The position numbers were made by a program, and so were the translations under genes. DNA of 64,000 bases. Origin: Saccharothrix sp. S26. GTDB lineage: Bacteria > Actinomycetota > Actinomycetes > Mycobacteriales > Pseudonocardiaceae. Below are positions 41,565 to 49,258 of the stretch, piece after piece. Location of the stretch: assembly GCF_021390395.1 (NCBI RefSeq), contig NZ_JAJUWT010000005.1, positions 62,001 through 126,000 on the forward strand, in the 5' to 3' direction. Position 1 is the first letter of the stretch. Each line of letters begins with the position of its first letter. The notes beneath the pieces were generated by a model, which saw only the letters and a program-made list of their open reading frames with translations, did no database searches and was not told the DNA's origin.

Positions 41565-41973
41565 GAGATCAGCACCCTAGCCGGAGGCCGTGCACGGGAT
41601 CGTCGAACGGCCGCCTGCCCGGCGCGGTCGCACCCCGGCCGTACCGTCCGCCGCCACCTGCGAATTCGCGGCGAAAGCGCACGACAGCCACCATTGCGAA
41701 CCGCGGAACGGCATCGTGGTGACTCCGATTCGGCACCGCGCGAATTGATGCTGGTCAGCCCGCGTGAAATTGCGTCCAGGACGCCGCGCGAGAGCGCCGA
41801 CCACCCCCTGCATCCATTGTCCATTGTGGACATATGGTAGTGCTTTTCCCCGACGGTTGCTCCATTGGAGGGAGACTGCGGCTGCCACTTGGCGTCCGAC
41901 GAAACCCCGTGATAAAGATCAGAGCTCTGCTGGCGCACTGGTATCCGGCAGCTCGCCCGCACCCGAGGGATTG
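41565..41973. other. intergenic region upstream of the conservon
   Basis: About 410 bp with no convincing gene. It is noticeably less GC-rich than the coding DNA, especially 41700-41900, and should contain the conservon promoter. It carries the TGTCCATTGTGGACA inverted repeat at 41818-41832, flanked by CCAT and ATGG. Confidence 0.5.
41818..41832. promoter_or_regulatory. TGTCCATTGTGGACA inverted repeat
   Basis: A six-base inverted repeat around TTG, 142 bp before cvnA. The 12-base core GTCCATTGTGGA recurs at 21287 (inside the response-regulator gene) and at 18612-18624 on the other strand. It partly resembles a DnaA box (TTGTCCACA) but is not an exact one. Confidence 0.4.
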
Positions 41974-43230
41974 ATGGACCGACAAACACTCGCGATGGCG
42001 TTCTGGGTTCTGCTCGCCATCGTGCTGATCGCCGTGTTCCTGCTGGTACGCCAACACCGCACGACCCGCGCGTTGCGGTCCAGAGCCGAGGCCGCCGAGG
42101 CCGCGGCGCGGACGGTGGCCGAGGAGGAGCGCCACCTGGTCGAGGTCCGGCTCCCGGCGCTGGCCGAGTCGCTGGACCACAGGCCCGTCGAGGTGCCCGG
42201 CCCGAGGAGCCCGGAGGCGGCCGAGACCCACGACCGGGTGCTCGCGCTGTTCGCCCACTCCGTCCGGCAGGCGACCGAGCGGGGCGAGCAGTCGGCCCGC
42301 GCCACGCTCAAGTCGATGATGCGCGCCGTGCAGAGCCTGTCCAACGAGCAGCAGGTCGCGATCTCGGCCATGCAGGAGCGGCACGACGACCCGGACGTGC
42401 TCGCCGGCCTCATGCGGGTCGACCACATGAACTCCCAGCTCAACCGGCGCGCCCAGGCCACCGCCGTGCTCTGCGGCTCCTGGCCCGGCCAGCAGCGGTC
42501 GGCGTCGGCGCTGACCGACGTGGTGCGCGGCGCCACCTCGCGGATCCGGGACTACCTGCGCGTCAACCTGCCCGCCGAGTCCGACGTCGCGGTGGTCAGC
42601 CGCGCGGTCGAGCCGGTCGTGCTGGCCGTGGCCGAGCTGCTCGACAACGCCGCACGGCACTCGCCGCCCAACACCAGCGTCGAGGTCAACTTCCAGCAGG
42701 CGCACAACGGCATGGTCGTGATGATCGACGACGGCGGCGTCGGCATGACCGTCGAGGAGCTCAACCGCGCGGCCCGCCTCCTGGCCGGCACCGGGTCCAA
42801 CGACATCAACCGGCTCGGCGACCCTCCGCAGGTCGGTTTCGCGGTCATCGGCGTGCTGGCCCGGCGCTACGGCTTCCGCGTCTCGGTGGACACGCGCTCC
42901 CCGTACGGCGGTGTACGCGCGGTGGTGTTCCTGCCGACCGAGCTGCTCACCCGCGTCAGCAAGCCCACCATGCCCGACAACGCCGTCGCGCTCCCCCCGG
43001 AGCAGCGCCGGCAGCCGCGACCGGACGCGGACGACGCCGCGCCGGGGCGCACCCCCGGCGGCCTGCCCAGACGACGGCGGACCCAACCCGCCGACCAGGG
43101 CTCCGCCGTCGTCCCGGCACCGGCCACCCAGCGGGTCCCGACCGGGCTGGCCGCCTGGAAGCGCGGGACCGACTCGGGCCGGGCCACCACCCCACCGCCG
43201 CCAGTCGCTGAAGGGAACACCCAGGCATGA
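41974..43230 (+). CDS. cvnA: conservon sensor ATPase CvnA
   Basis: 418 residues. One N-terminal membrane helix (MAFWVLLAIVLIAVFLLV) is followed by a coiled coil, then a histidine-kinase-like HATPase domain (AVAELLDNAARHSPPNTSVEV, MIDDGGVGMT). There is no phospho-acceptor His box, and the proline-rich tail is disordered. This is the sensor component of actinomycete conservons, which signal through a Ras-like GTPase. ATG 41974 follows GAGGGA; TTG 41971 is in frame. Stop and next start overlap (ATGA). It begins a five- or six-gene operon. Confidence 0.92.
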   Translation: MDRQTLAMAFWVLLAIVLIAVFLLVRQHRTTRALRSRAEAAEAAARTVAEEERHLVEVRLPALAESLDHRPVEVPGPRSPEAAETHDRVLALFAHSVRQATERGEQSARATLKSMMRAVQSLSNEQQVAISAMQERHDDPDVLAGLMRVDHMNSQLNRRAQATAVLCGSWPGQQRSASALTDVVRGATSRIRDYLRVNLPAESDVAVVSRAVEPVVLAVAELLDNAARHSPPNTSVEVNFQQAHNGMVVMIDDGGVGMTVEELNRAARLLAGTGSNDINRLGDPPQVGFAVIGVLARRYGFRVSVDTRSPYGGVRAVVFLPTELLTRVSKPTMPDNAVALPPEQRRQPRPDADDAAPGRTPGGLPRRRRTQPADQGSAVVPAPATQRVPTGLAAWKRGTDSGRATTPPPPVAEGNTQA

Positions 43231-43652
43231 ACACTTTGGGCTGGATGCTCGACGACGCCCTGGCGATGCCGGAGACGCGGCACGCCGTCCTGCTGTCGGC
43301 CGACGGGCTGCTGATGGCGCACTCCGCCGGCATCGACCGCGACGACGCCGAACGGCACGCCGCCGCGATGTCCGCGTTGCAGTCGCTGGCCCGCGCCACC
43401 GCCGAGTTCTGCGGCCAGACCGGCGCCGACTGGCAGCAGACGGTCAGCGAGTTCGTCGGCGGCTACGTGTTCCTGGCCGCCGCGGGGCCGGGCGCGTACC
43501 TGGCCGTGTCGGCGACCGAGCGGGTGGACATGGAGGCGGTGTCCTTCCGGATCCAGGAGCTGGTCCAACGGCTGGGCAAGGAGCTCACCAGCCCGCCGCG
43601 GCAGACCGGGCCCGCCGGCCCGCCGCAGCGAGGGGCGGGCGGCCCGGCGTGA
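43227..43652 (+). CDS. cvnB: conservon roadblock/LC7 protein CvnB
   Basis: 141 residues of a roadblock/LC7 domain (LGWMLDDALAMPETRHAVLLSADGLLMAHS), with a short Pro/Gly-rich tail. In conservons it acts as a regulatory partner of the small GTPase. It overlaps cvnA and cvnC by four bases each (ATGA, GTGA). Confidence 0.95.
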   Translation: MNTLGWMLDDALAMPETRHAVLLSADGLLMAHSAGIDRDDAERHAAAMSALQSLARATAEFCGQTGADWQQTVSEFVGGYVFLAAAGPGAYLAVSATERVDMEAVSFRIQELVQRLGKELTSPPRQTGPAGPPQRGAGGPA

Positions 43653-44002
43653 GCGCCGACAGGCGGTTGCAGGGCCTGGTGCGGCCGTACGTGGTGACCG
43701 GTGGCCGCGCCCACGCCAGCCGCAACACCTTCGACGCCGTCACGGTGGTGATCGCCACCCGCGAGCAGGTCGCCGGGTTGTCGCCGGAGAAGAAGCGGCT
43801 GATGGAGCTGTGCCGCGGCGGCGCGCTGTCGGTGGCCGAGATCGCCGCCCACCTCTCGCTGCCGATCAGCGTGACCAAGGTGCTGCTGTCCGACCTGGTC
43901 GACAGCGGTCACATCGCCACCCACGCCGCGGTCTCGCACGCCGCCCGCCCCGACATGAAGCTGCTGAAGGACGTGCTCGATGGCCTCCGTGCTCGCCTCT
44001 GA
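43649..44002 (+). CDS. cvnC: conservon DUF742 protein CvnC
   Basis: 117 residues. RLQGLVRPYVVTGGRAHAS opens the DUF742 domain, and a winged-helix-like segment follows (LSVAEIAAHLSLPISVTKVLLSDLVD). GTG 43649 overlaps the cvnB stop. Its 3' end overlaps cvnD by 23 bp. It is an adaptor of the conservon complex, of unknown detailed role. Confidence 0.94.
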   Translation: MSADRRLQGLVRPYVVTGGRAHASRNTFDAVTVVIATREQVAGLSPEKKRLMELCRGGALSVAEIAAHLSLPISVTKVLLSDLVDSGHIATHAAVSHAARPDMKLLKDVLDGLRARL

Positions 44003-44624
44003 CGGGCCCGCCTCCCCGAACGGACCGGCCCCGAACAGACCGGCCGACGCCGGCGTGTACCTGCGCGACACCGTGCGGACGGCGGTGAAGCTGCTGGTCG
44101 TCGGTCCCTTCGCGGTCGGCAAGACCACCTTCGTCGGCACCCTCTCCGAGATCAGGCCGCTGCGCACCGAGGAGACGATGACGCAGGCGGGCGCCCTCGT
44201 CGACGACCTCGCCGGGGTCGAGGGCAAGTCCACCACCACGGTGGCGCTCGACTTCGGCCGGCTGACCCTCAGCGACGAGCTGGTGCTCTACCTGTTCGGC
44301 GCGCCCGGCCAGCAGCGGTTCACCAGCATCTGGAAGGACATCGCCCACGGCGCGCTCGGCGCGCTCGTGCTGGTCGACACCCGCCGCCTGGACCAGTCCT
44401 TCGAGGTCATGGACCTGCTGGAGGAGCTGCGCATCCCGTACGCGGTGGCGGTCAACACCTTCGACGGCGCGCCCCCGTTCCCCCCCGACGAGCTGCGGGA
44501 CGCGCTGGACCTGCTGCCCGAGACACCCCTGATGTCCTGCGACGCCCGTGACGCGACCTCGTCCACGCGGGCGCTCGTCACCCTCGTCGAGTACCTGCTC
44601 ACCCGCACCCAGGAGAACGCGTGA
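43980..44624 (+). CDS. cvnD: conservon Ras-like GTPase CvnD
   Basis: 214 residues. G1 is VVGPFAVGKTTFVG (about residue 42), the G3-like site is FGAPGQQRF, and AVNTFDG replaces the NKxD G4 motif, as is usual for CvnD/MglA-like proteins. It is the output switch of the conservon. ATG 43980 lies within the end of cvnC. The stop overlaps the P450 start (GTGA at 44621). Confidence 0.95.
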   Translation: MASVLASDGPASPNGPAPNRPADAGVYLRDTVRTAVKLLVVGPFAVGKTTFVGTLSEIRPLRTEETMTQAGALVDDLAGVEGKSTTTVALDFGRLTLSDELVLYLFGAPGQQRFTSIWKDIAHGALGALVLVDTRRLDQSFEVMDLLEELRIPYAVAVNTFDGAPPFPPDELRDALDLLPETPLMSCDARDATSSTRALVTLVEYLLTRTQENA

Positions 44625-45997
44625 CCTCGCAAGCCGCCCCCGGGCAGGCATGTCCCGCACACCACGGCCGCACGCCCCTGTACGGCCCCGAGTTCGCCGC
44701 CGACCCGGCCGCGACCTACCAGGCCCTGCGCGAGCACGGGCCGGTCGCGCCGGTCGAGCTGGCGCCCGGTGTGCCCGCCAGCCTCGTCGTGGGCTACTCG
44801 GCCGCGCTGGAAGTCCTGCGCAACCCCAGCGCGTTCCCGCGCGACCCGCGCCAGTGGCAGGCGAAGATGCCACCGGACTGCCCGGTGCTGCCGATGATGA
44901 TGTACCGGCCCAACTGCCTGTTCACCGACGGTGCGCAGCACGCGCGGCTGCGTGCCGTGGTCACCGACAGCCTGGCCCGGGTGGACGCGAACGCGTTGCG
45001 CGCCAACGTCGAGCGGACCGCGGACCGGCTGATCGCCCGGTTCGCCCCCGACGGGGAGGCCGACCTGCTCGCCCAGTACGCGCGGCTGCTGCCGTTGATG
45101 ATCTACAACCACCTCTACGGCTGCCCGCCGCAGCTGGGTGACCGGCTGGTGGCCGCCATGCGCGCCGTCTTCGACATGGTCGAGCCGGAGAAGGCCAACG
45201 CCGAGCTGACCCGGTGCATGGTGGAGCTGGTGGCGCTCAAGCGACGGCAGCCCGACCAGGACATGCCCTCGTGGATGATGGCCCACCCGGCCCGGCTCAC
45301 CGACGAGGAGCTGATCCACCAGCTCGTCCTGCTGATGGGCGCGGGCACCGAGCCCGAGCAGAACCTGATCGCCAACGGCATCCGGCTGCTGCTGTCCGAC
45401 GACCGGTTCGCGGGCAGCCTCTCCGGCGGCAGCCTGCCGGTCGAGGAGGCGCTGGACGAGGTGCTGTGGACCGACCCGCCGATGGCGAACTACTCGGCGA
45501 GCTACCCGGTCGAGGACACCGACTTCGCGGGCGTCCGGCTGCCCGCCGCCGAACCGGTGGTGATCAGCTTCGCGGCGGCCAACAACGACCCCGCGCTGGC
45601 CGGCCAGCAGCGCTCGGGCAACCGCGCCCACCTCGCGTGGAGCGCGGGCGTGCACTCGTGCCCGGCCCAGCAGCCCGCCCGGCTGATCGCGTCGGTGGCG
45701 ATGGAGAAGATCCTCGACGCCCTGCCCGACATGCGGCTGGCCGTCCCGGTCGAGGAGCTCGTCTGGCGGCCTGGCCCGTTCCACCGCGCGCTCGACGCGC
45801 TCCCCGTGCGTTTCACCCCGGTAGCCGTGCCCGTCCCGTCCGACGAGTCACCTGGAGAAACCCGATGGAACGCACAGCCGACCCCGTCGTCCTCGACCCC
45901 ACCGGCCGTGACATCCACGCCGAGTCCGCCGCCCTCGCCGCACGGGGCCCGGCGACGCTGGTGGAGCTCCCTGGCCGGGTGGTTGCGTGGGCGGTGA
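44621..45997 (+). CDS. cvnE: conservon cytochrome P450 CvnE, with C-terminal overrun
   Basis: 458 residues. The heme loop SAGVHSCPAQQPARL has the axial Cys. The I-helix LLMGAGTEPEQNLIANG lacks the usual Thr, and ExxR is not obvious. The conserved body ends near DALPVRFTPVAVPVP. The last 50 residues (from about 45850) are read out of frame through the first 133 bp of the next P450 gene and look like a shadow, so an earlier stop seems to have been lost. Conservon P450s follow cvnD in many actinomycetes. Confidence 0.87.
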   Translation: MTSQAAPGQACPAHHGRTPLYGPEFAADPAATYQALREHGPVAPVELAPGVPASLVVGYSAALEVLRNPSAFPRDPRQWQAKMPPDCPVLPMMMYRPNCLFTDGAQHARLRAVVTDSLARVDANALRANVERTADRLIARFAPDGEADLLAQYARLLPLMIYNHLYGCPPQLGDRLVAAMRAVFDMVEPEKANAELTRCMVELVALKRRQPDQDMPSWMMAHPARLTDEELIHQLVLLMGAGTEPEQNLIANGIRLLLSDDRFAGSLSGGSLPVEEALDEVLWTDPPMANYSASYPVEDTDFAGVRLPAAEPVVISFAAANNDPALAGQQRSGNRAHLAWSAGVHSCPAQQPARLIASVAMEKILDALPDMRLAVPVEELVWRPGPFHRALDALPVRFTPVAVPVPSDESPGETRWNAQPTPSSSTPPAVTSTPSPPPSPHGARRRWWSSLAGWLRGR

Positions 45998-47085
45998 CCC
46001 ACCAGGACACCCTGCGCGACCTGCTCGCCGACCCGCGGGTCTCCAAGGACCCCCGGCAGCACTGGCCCGCGTACACCAGCGGCGCGATCTCCGAGGACTG
46101 GCCGCTGCACGTGTGGGTGTCGGTGCAGAACATGTTCACCGCGTACGGCGCCGACCACCGCCGCCTGCGGTCGCTGGTGTCCAAGGCGTTCACGCCGCGG
46201 CGGGTGGCGGCGATGCGGCCGTGGATCGAGGAGATCACCCACCGGCTGCTGGACGAGCTGGACGCCGCCGAGCAGCCGGTCGACCTGCGGGAGCGCTTCG
46301 CCTACCCGATCCCGATCGAGGTCATCTGCCAGTTGTTCGGCGTGCCCGCGCAGGCGAGGTCGCAGCTGCGGAAGGTGGTCGACGGCGTCTTCGACACCAC
46401 GGTCACCGCCGAGGCGGCCCAGGCGAACGTCGTGCAGCTCTACGGGATCATGCACGAGCTGGTCGCGGCGAAGCGGGAGGACCCCGGTGACGACCTGACC
46501 AGCGGCCTGATCGCGGTGCGCGAGGACGACGGCTCGAAGCTGGAGGAGGCCGAGCTGGTCGACACCCTGATCCTGGTGATCTCCGCGGGCTACGAGACCA
46601 CGGTGAACTTATTGGACCAGGCGATCACGGCCCTGCTGACCCACCCGGAGCAGCTCGCCGCGGTGCGGGCGGGCACGAGCGGCTGGGGTGACGTGATCGA
46701 GGAGACCCTGCGCTGGCAGGCGCCGATCGCGAACCTGCCCCTGCGCTACGCCGTGGAGGACATCGAGATCGGCGACGGCGTCGTCATCGCCAAGGGCGAC
46801 GCGATCCTGGCGGCCTACGCGGCGGCGGGCCGCGACCGGTCGGTCCACGGCGACACCGCCGACCGGTTCGACATCACCAGGGCGGACAAGGCGCACCTGG
46901 CGTTCGGGCACGGCGCGCACTACTGCCTGGGTTCGCCGCTGGCCCGGATGGAAGCGGAGATCGCCCTGCCCGCGCTGTTCGCCCGGTTCCCCGACCTGCG
47001 GTTGGCCGTCGAGCCGCACGAGCTGAGGCCGGGCCAGTCCTTCATCTCCAACGGCCACGAATCGCTGCCGGTGACGCTGAAGTAG
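45865..47085 (+). CDS. second conservon-linked cytochrome P450 (CvnF-type)
   Basis: 406 residues, CYP105/107-like. I-helix VISAGYETTVNLL has a full acid-alcohol pair, ExxR is EETLRWQAP, and the heme loop FGHGAHYCLGSPLARMEAEIAL is canonical. ATG 45865 has GGAG eight bases upstream. Its first 133 bp overlap the end of the preceding P450 in another frame. It is probably a functional monooxygenase. The redox partner is not in the window. Confidence 0.93.
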   Translation: MERTADPVVLDPTGRDIHAESAALAARGPATLVELPGRVVAWAVTHQDTLRDLLADPRVSKDPRQHWPAYTSGAISEDWPLHVWVSVQNMFTAYGADHRRLRSLVSKAFTPRRVAAMRPWIEEITHRLLDELDAAEQPVDLRERFAYPIPIEVICQLFGVPAQARSQLRKVVDGVFDTTVTAEAAQANVVQLYGIMHELVAAKREDPGDDLTSGLIAVREDDGSKLEEAELVDTLILVISAGYETTVNLLDQAITALLTHPEQLAAVRAGTSGWGDVIEETLRWQAPIANLPLRYAVEDIEIGDGVVIAKGDAILAAYAAAGRDRSVHGDTADRFDITRADKAHLAFGHGAHYCLGSPLARMEAEIALPALFARFPDLRLAVEPHELRPGQSFISNGHESLPVTLK

Positions 47086-47093
47086 CCGCGGCC

Positions 47094-47122
47094 GGGGCGC
47101 GGGACCACCGGTGTCGCGCCCC
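47094..47122. terminator. terminator hairpin after the conservon
   Basis: An eight-base stem, GGGGCGCG with CGCGCCCC, and a 13-base loop begin nine bases after the P450 stop. Adjacent GGC and GCC bases could extend it. It also faces the end of the minus-strand pseudogene. Confidence 0.5.
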
Positions 47123-47124
47123 GC

Positions 47125-48224
47125 CCTCGGCGTACTGCGGCGTCACGAGGAAGACGAACTCGTGCACCCGGTCGGCTCGGAGACGACGGAGGTCTCCCGG
47201 TCCGGGTGCCGTGGCGCATCAGCAGTTCCTGGTGCACGGGGGGTCACGCCGCCGTCGTCGTTGACCGGGTCGCCGAACACCTCCAGCGCTCACGTGTCGC
47301 CGCCGACGACGGCCGGCCGGAACCGCGCGAGCCACCGCGCAGGTAGGTGCCGGGCATCCCCTTCGCGCCCCCCGCGCGATGTCCGCCGGGTCGCGACGGG
47401 CCGGCAACCCCTTCCAGCCGGTGTGGAGCAGCACCACGTCACCCGGTTCGACGGCGCGGATCCCGCCGAACTCCATGGCGTCCTCGACGGTGGTGCGGTG
47501 GTCCTCGCGCAGCGGCGGTTGGCCGTTGCTCGCCGGCTCCGCCAGGTCCCGCACGCGGCCGCGGGCCGGCTTCACGCCCAGGACGTCCGGCAGCACGCCA
47601 CGCGTGACGATCGGCCCCACGTGCTCGGCGCCCGGCTTCGCGGTGCCGTGGGCGCGGGCGGTAGGTCGTGGCCGGCGGTCCGGGGTGCGCCGGGGAGGTC
47701 TCCGCCTCGAACCGCTCCTCGTGCGCGCCGGCCCGGTTGACGCCCAGCGGCTCGGTCCCGATCACGATGCCGCCCGCGTCCCGCGACCCCGGCGGCGGCC
47801 TGTGCCCCGAGACCGTGAGCCGTTGCTGGTAGGTGCCCGGGCGTTGCATCCGCATGGCCGGGAAGCCGTTCCACCTCAGCTCGCCCAGGTCGTAGGTCTG
47901 CACGTCGTGGTGACGGCGCAGCAGCGCGAGCGCCGACGCCGTCTTGGCCGGGGTCACCTCGTTCAGCGCACCGCGCTGGTACCCCGGCCCGTAGCGGCCG
48001 GGCGGGGGTGGCCGGGTCGGCGCAGTCGACCAGCGCGTCGTCGGCCGCGGCGGCGCTCGCGGGCGTCGTGCCGACCAGGGCGGCCCGGCCGCGGACCGCC
48101 CCGCCCGGAACACCGGGTCGAAGTGGTTCTTCCAGGCCGCGCCGGCGGCCCCGGCCGTCGCGAGCACCTCCCGCCGGCCGACGTGGTGCCTGGTGAAGCA
48201 GTCGCGCAACTGGTCGGGGTCCAT
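47125..48224 (-). pseudogene. cyclase-family (kynurenine formamidase-like) gene, multiply frameshifted
   Basis: A good start, ATG 48224 with GGAAGGAG, gives a Tat-like leader (TRHHVGRREVLATAGAAGAAW) and then NEVTPAKTASALALLRRHHDVQTYDLG, FPAMRMQRPGTYQQRL and GGIVIGTEPLGVNRAGAHEE. The frame then shifts: GPIVTRGVLPDVLGVKPARG and EPGDVVLLHTGWKG are in another frame, and YLRWLARFRP, GDTWALEVFG and VHQELLMRHG in further ones. At least three or four frameshifts are needed to rebuild the protein, so this is a real relic and not one sequencing error. Intact relatives are secreted metal-dependent amidases or cyclases. Confidence 0.8.
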
Positions 48225-48360
48225 GTGGCGACTCCTTCCCCGCAGGGTGAACGGCCAACCACCTGGAGGAGGCAACGGCGCGCTGCCGTCAGCGCTTTGG
48301 CGACCACCGGGTCCGCTGTGGTTTCCTCGGCATCCCCCGGTGACGGACAGGAGGCTCGCG

Positions 48361-49032
48361 GTGGCGGAGACGACGGTGGCCGAGGTGATGGCCGAGCTGT
48401 CCGCGCTCGAGGACCCGAGGGCCCGCGCGGTCAACGAGAAGCACGGTGACGACCACGGCGTGAACCTCGGCGAGCTGCGCGCGCTGGCGAAGCGGCTGAA
48501 GACCCAGCAGGAGCTCGCGCGGCGGCTGTGGGAGACCGGTGACACGGCGGCGAGGCTGCTGGCGCTCCTCGTCTGCCGGCCGAAGGCGTTCGCGCGGGAC
48601 GAGCTGGACGCCATGCTCCGCGAGGCGCGCACGCCCAAGGTGCACGACTGGCTGGTGAACTACGTGGTGAAGAAGAGCCCGTTCGCCGAAGAGCTGCGCC
48701 TGGCGTGGTCGGCCGACCCGGATCCGGTGGTCGCGAGCGCCGGGTGGGCGCTGACCACCGAGCGGGTGGCCAGGACGCCCGAGGGGCTCGACCTCGCGGC
48801 CCTGCTCGACGTCGTCGAAGCCGAGATGAGGACCGCGCCGGACCGCCTCCAGTGGGCGATGAACCACTGCCTGGCCCAGATCGGCATCGACCACCCCGAG
48901 CACCGGGCGCGTGCGATCGACATCGGCGAACGCCTCGGAGTGCTGAAGGACTACCCGACTCCCCGGAACTGCACCTCCCCGTTCGCGCCGGTCTGGATCA
49001 CGGAGGTGGTCCGCCGCCGAGCCGCCGGGTAG
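48361..49032 (+). CDS. AlkD-like DNA alkylation repair protein
   Basis: 223 residues, all-helical HEAT-like repeats. ALEDPRARAVNEKHGDDHGVNLGELRALAKRL opens the AlkD-type domain, with later ARDELDAML, VHDWLVNYVVKKSPFAEEL and WAMNHCLAQIGIDHPEHRARAIDI segments. AlkD proteins excise positively charged alkylated bases without base flipping. GTG 48361 has AGGAGG six bases upstream; the longer frame from 48193 is not real. A strong hairpin follows 26 bases after the stop. Confidence 0.85.
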   Translation: MAETTVAEVMAELSALEDPRARAVNEKHGDDHGVNLGELRALAKRLKTQQELARRLWETGDTAARLLALLVCRPKAFARDELDAMLREARTPKVHDWLVNYVVKKSPFAEELRLAWSADPDPVVASAGWALTTERVARTPEGLDLAALLDVVEAEMRTAPDRLQWAMNHCLAQIGIDHPEHRARAIDIGERLGVLKDYPTPRNCTSPFAPVWITEVVRRRAAG

Positions 49033-49057
49033 GCGGCCACGACCCGTGCGGCGTCGC

Positions 49058-49090
49058 GGCCCGGCCGCCGTGCGGGGTGGCGGCCGGGCC
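49058..49090. terminator. bidirectional terminator
   Basis: A perfect 12-bp stem, GGCCCGGCCGCC with GGCGGCCGGGCC, and a nine-base loop. It lies between the convergent AlkD-like gene (ends 49032) and the small peptide gene (ends 49100), so it can serve both. Its presence supports the small gene being transcribed. Confidence 0.75.
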
Positions 49091-49099
49091 GGTTCGGGG

Positions 49100-49180
49100 T
49101 CAGCGACGCCAGTCGTTCGGCCGGCCGGTGCGCCAGTCGTTGGGGCGGGTGGAGCCGGCGTTGGTCGTGATGGTGCTCAT
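49100..49180 (-). CDS. 26-residue peptide gene with RPNDWR repeat
   Basis: On the minus strand, CCAGGAG stands seven bases before ATG 49180, and a 26-codon frame ends in TGA at 49102-49100. The peptide begins MSTITTNAGST and ends RPNDWRTGRPNDWRR, so the hexapeptide RPNDWR occurs twice within 15 residues. No family was recognised. The gene is divergent from a diguanylate cyclase gene across 78 bp and ends at a bidirectional terminator. It could be a signalling or leader peptide, or a precursor peptide, but no modifying enzyme is adjacent. It is too short for ordinary gene finding; the strong ribosome site and internal repeat are the grounds for calling it. Confidence 0.55.
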   Translation of the reverse strand: MSTITTNAGSTRPNDWRTGRPNDWRR

Positions 49181-49258
49181 GCTGCTCTCCTGGGGTGCTC
49201 GACTGACTGTGATGGCTTGGTTACGGTGTCATCACCTGTTGGGAGGCGGTGACACCTC

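Noticed and set aside
41818-41832. A DnaA box or replication-related site
   Set aside because: Only a partial match to TTGTCCACA and no cluster of boxes, dnaA or dnaN nearby.
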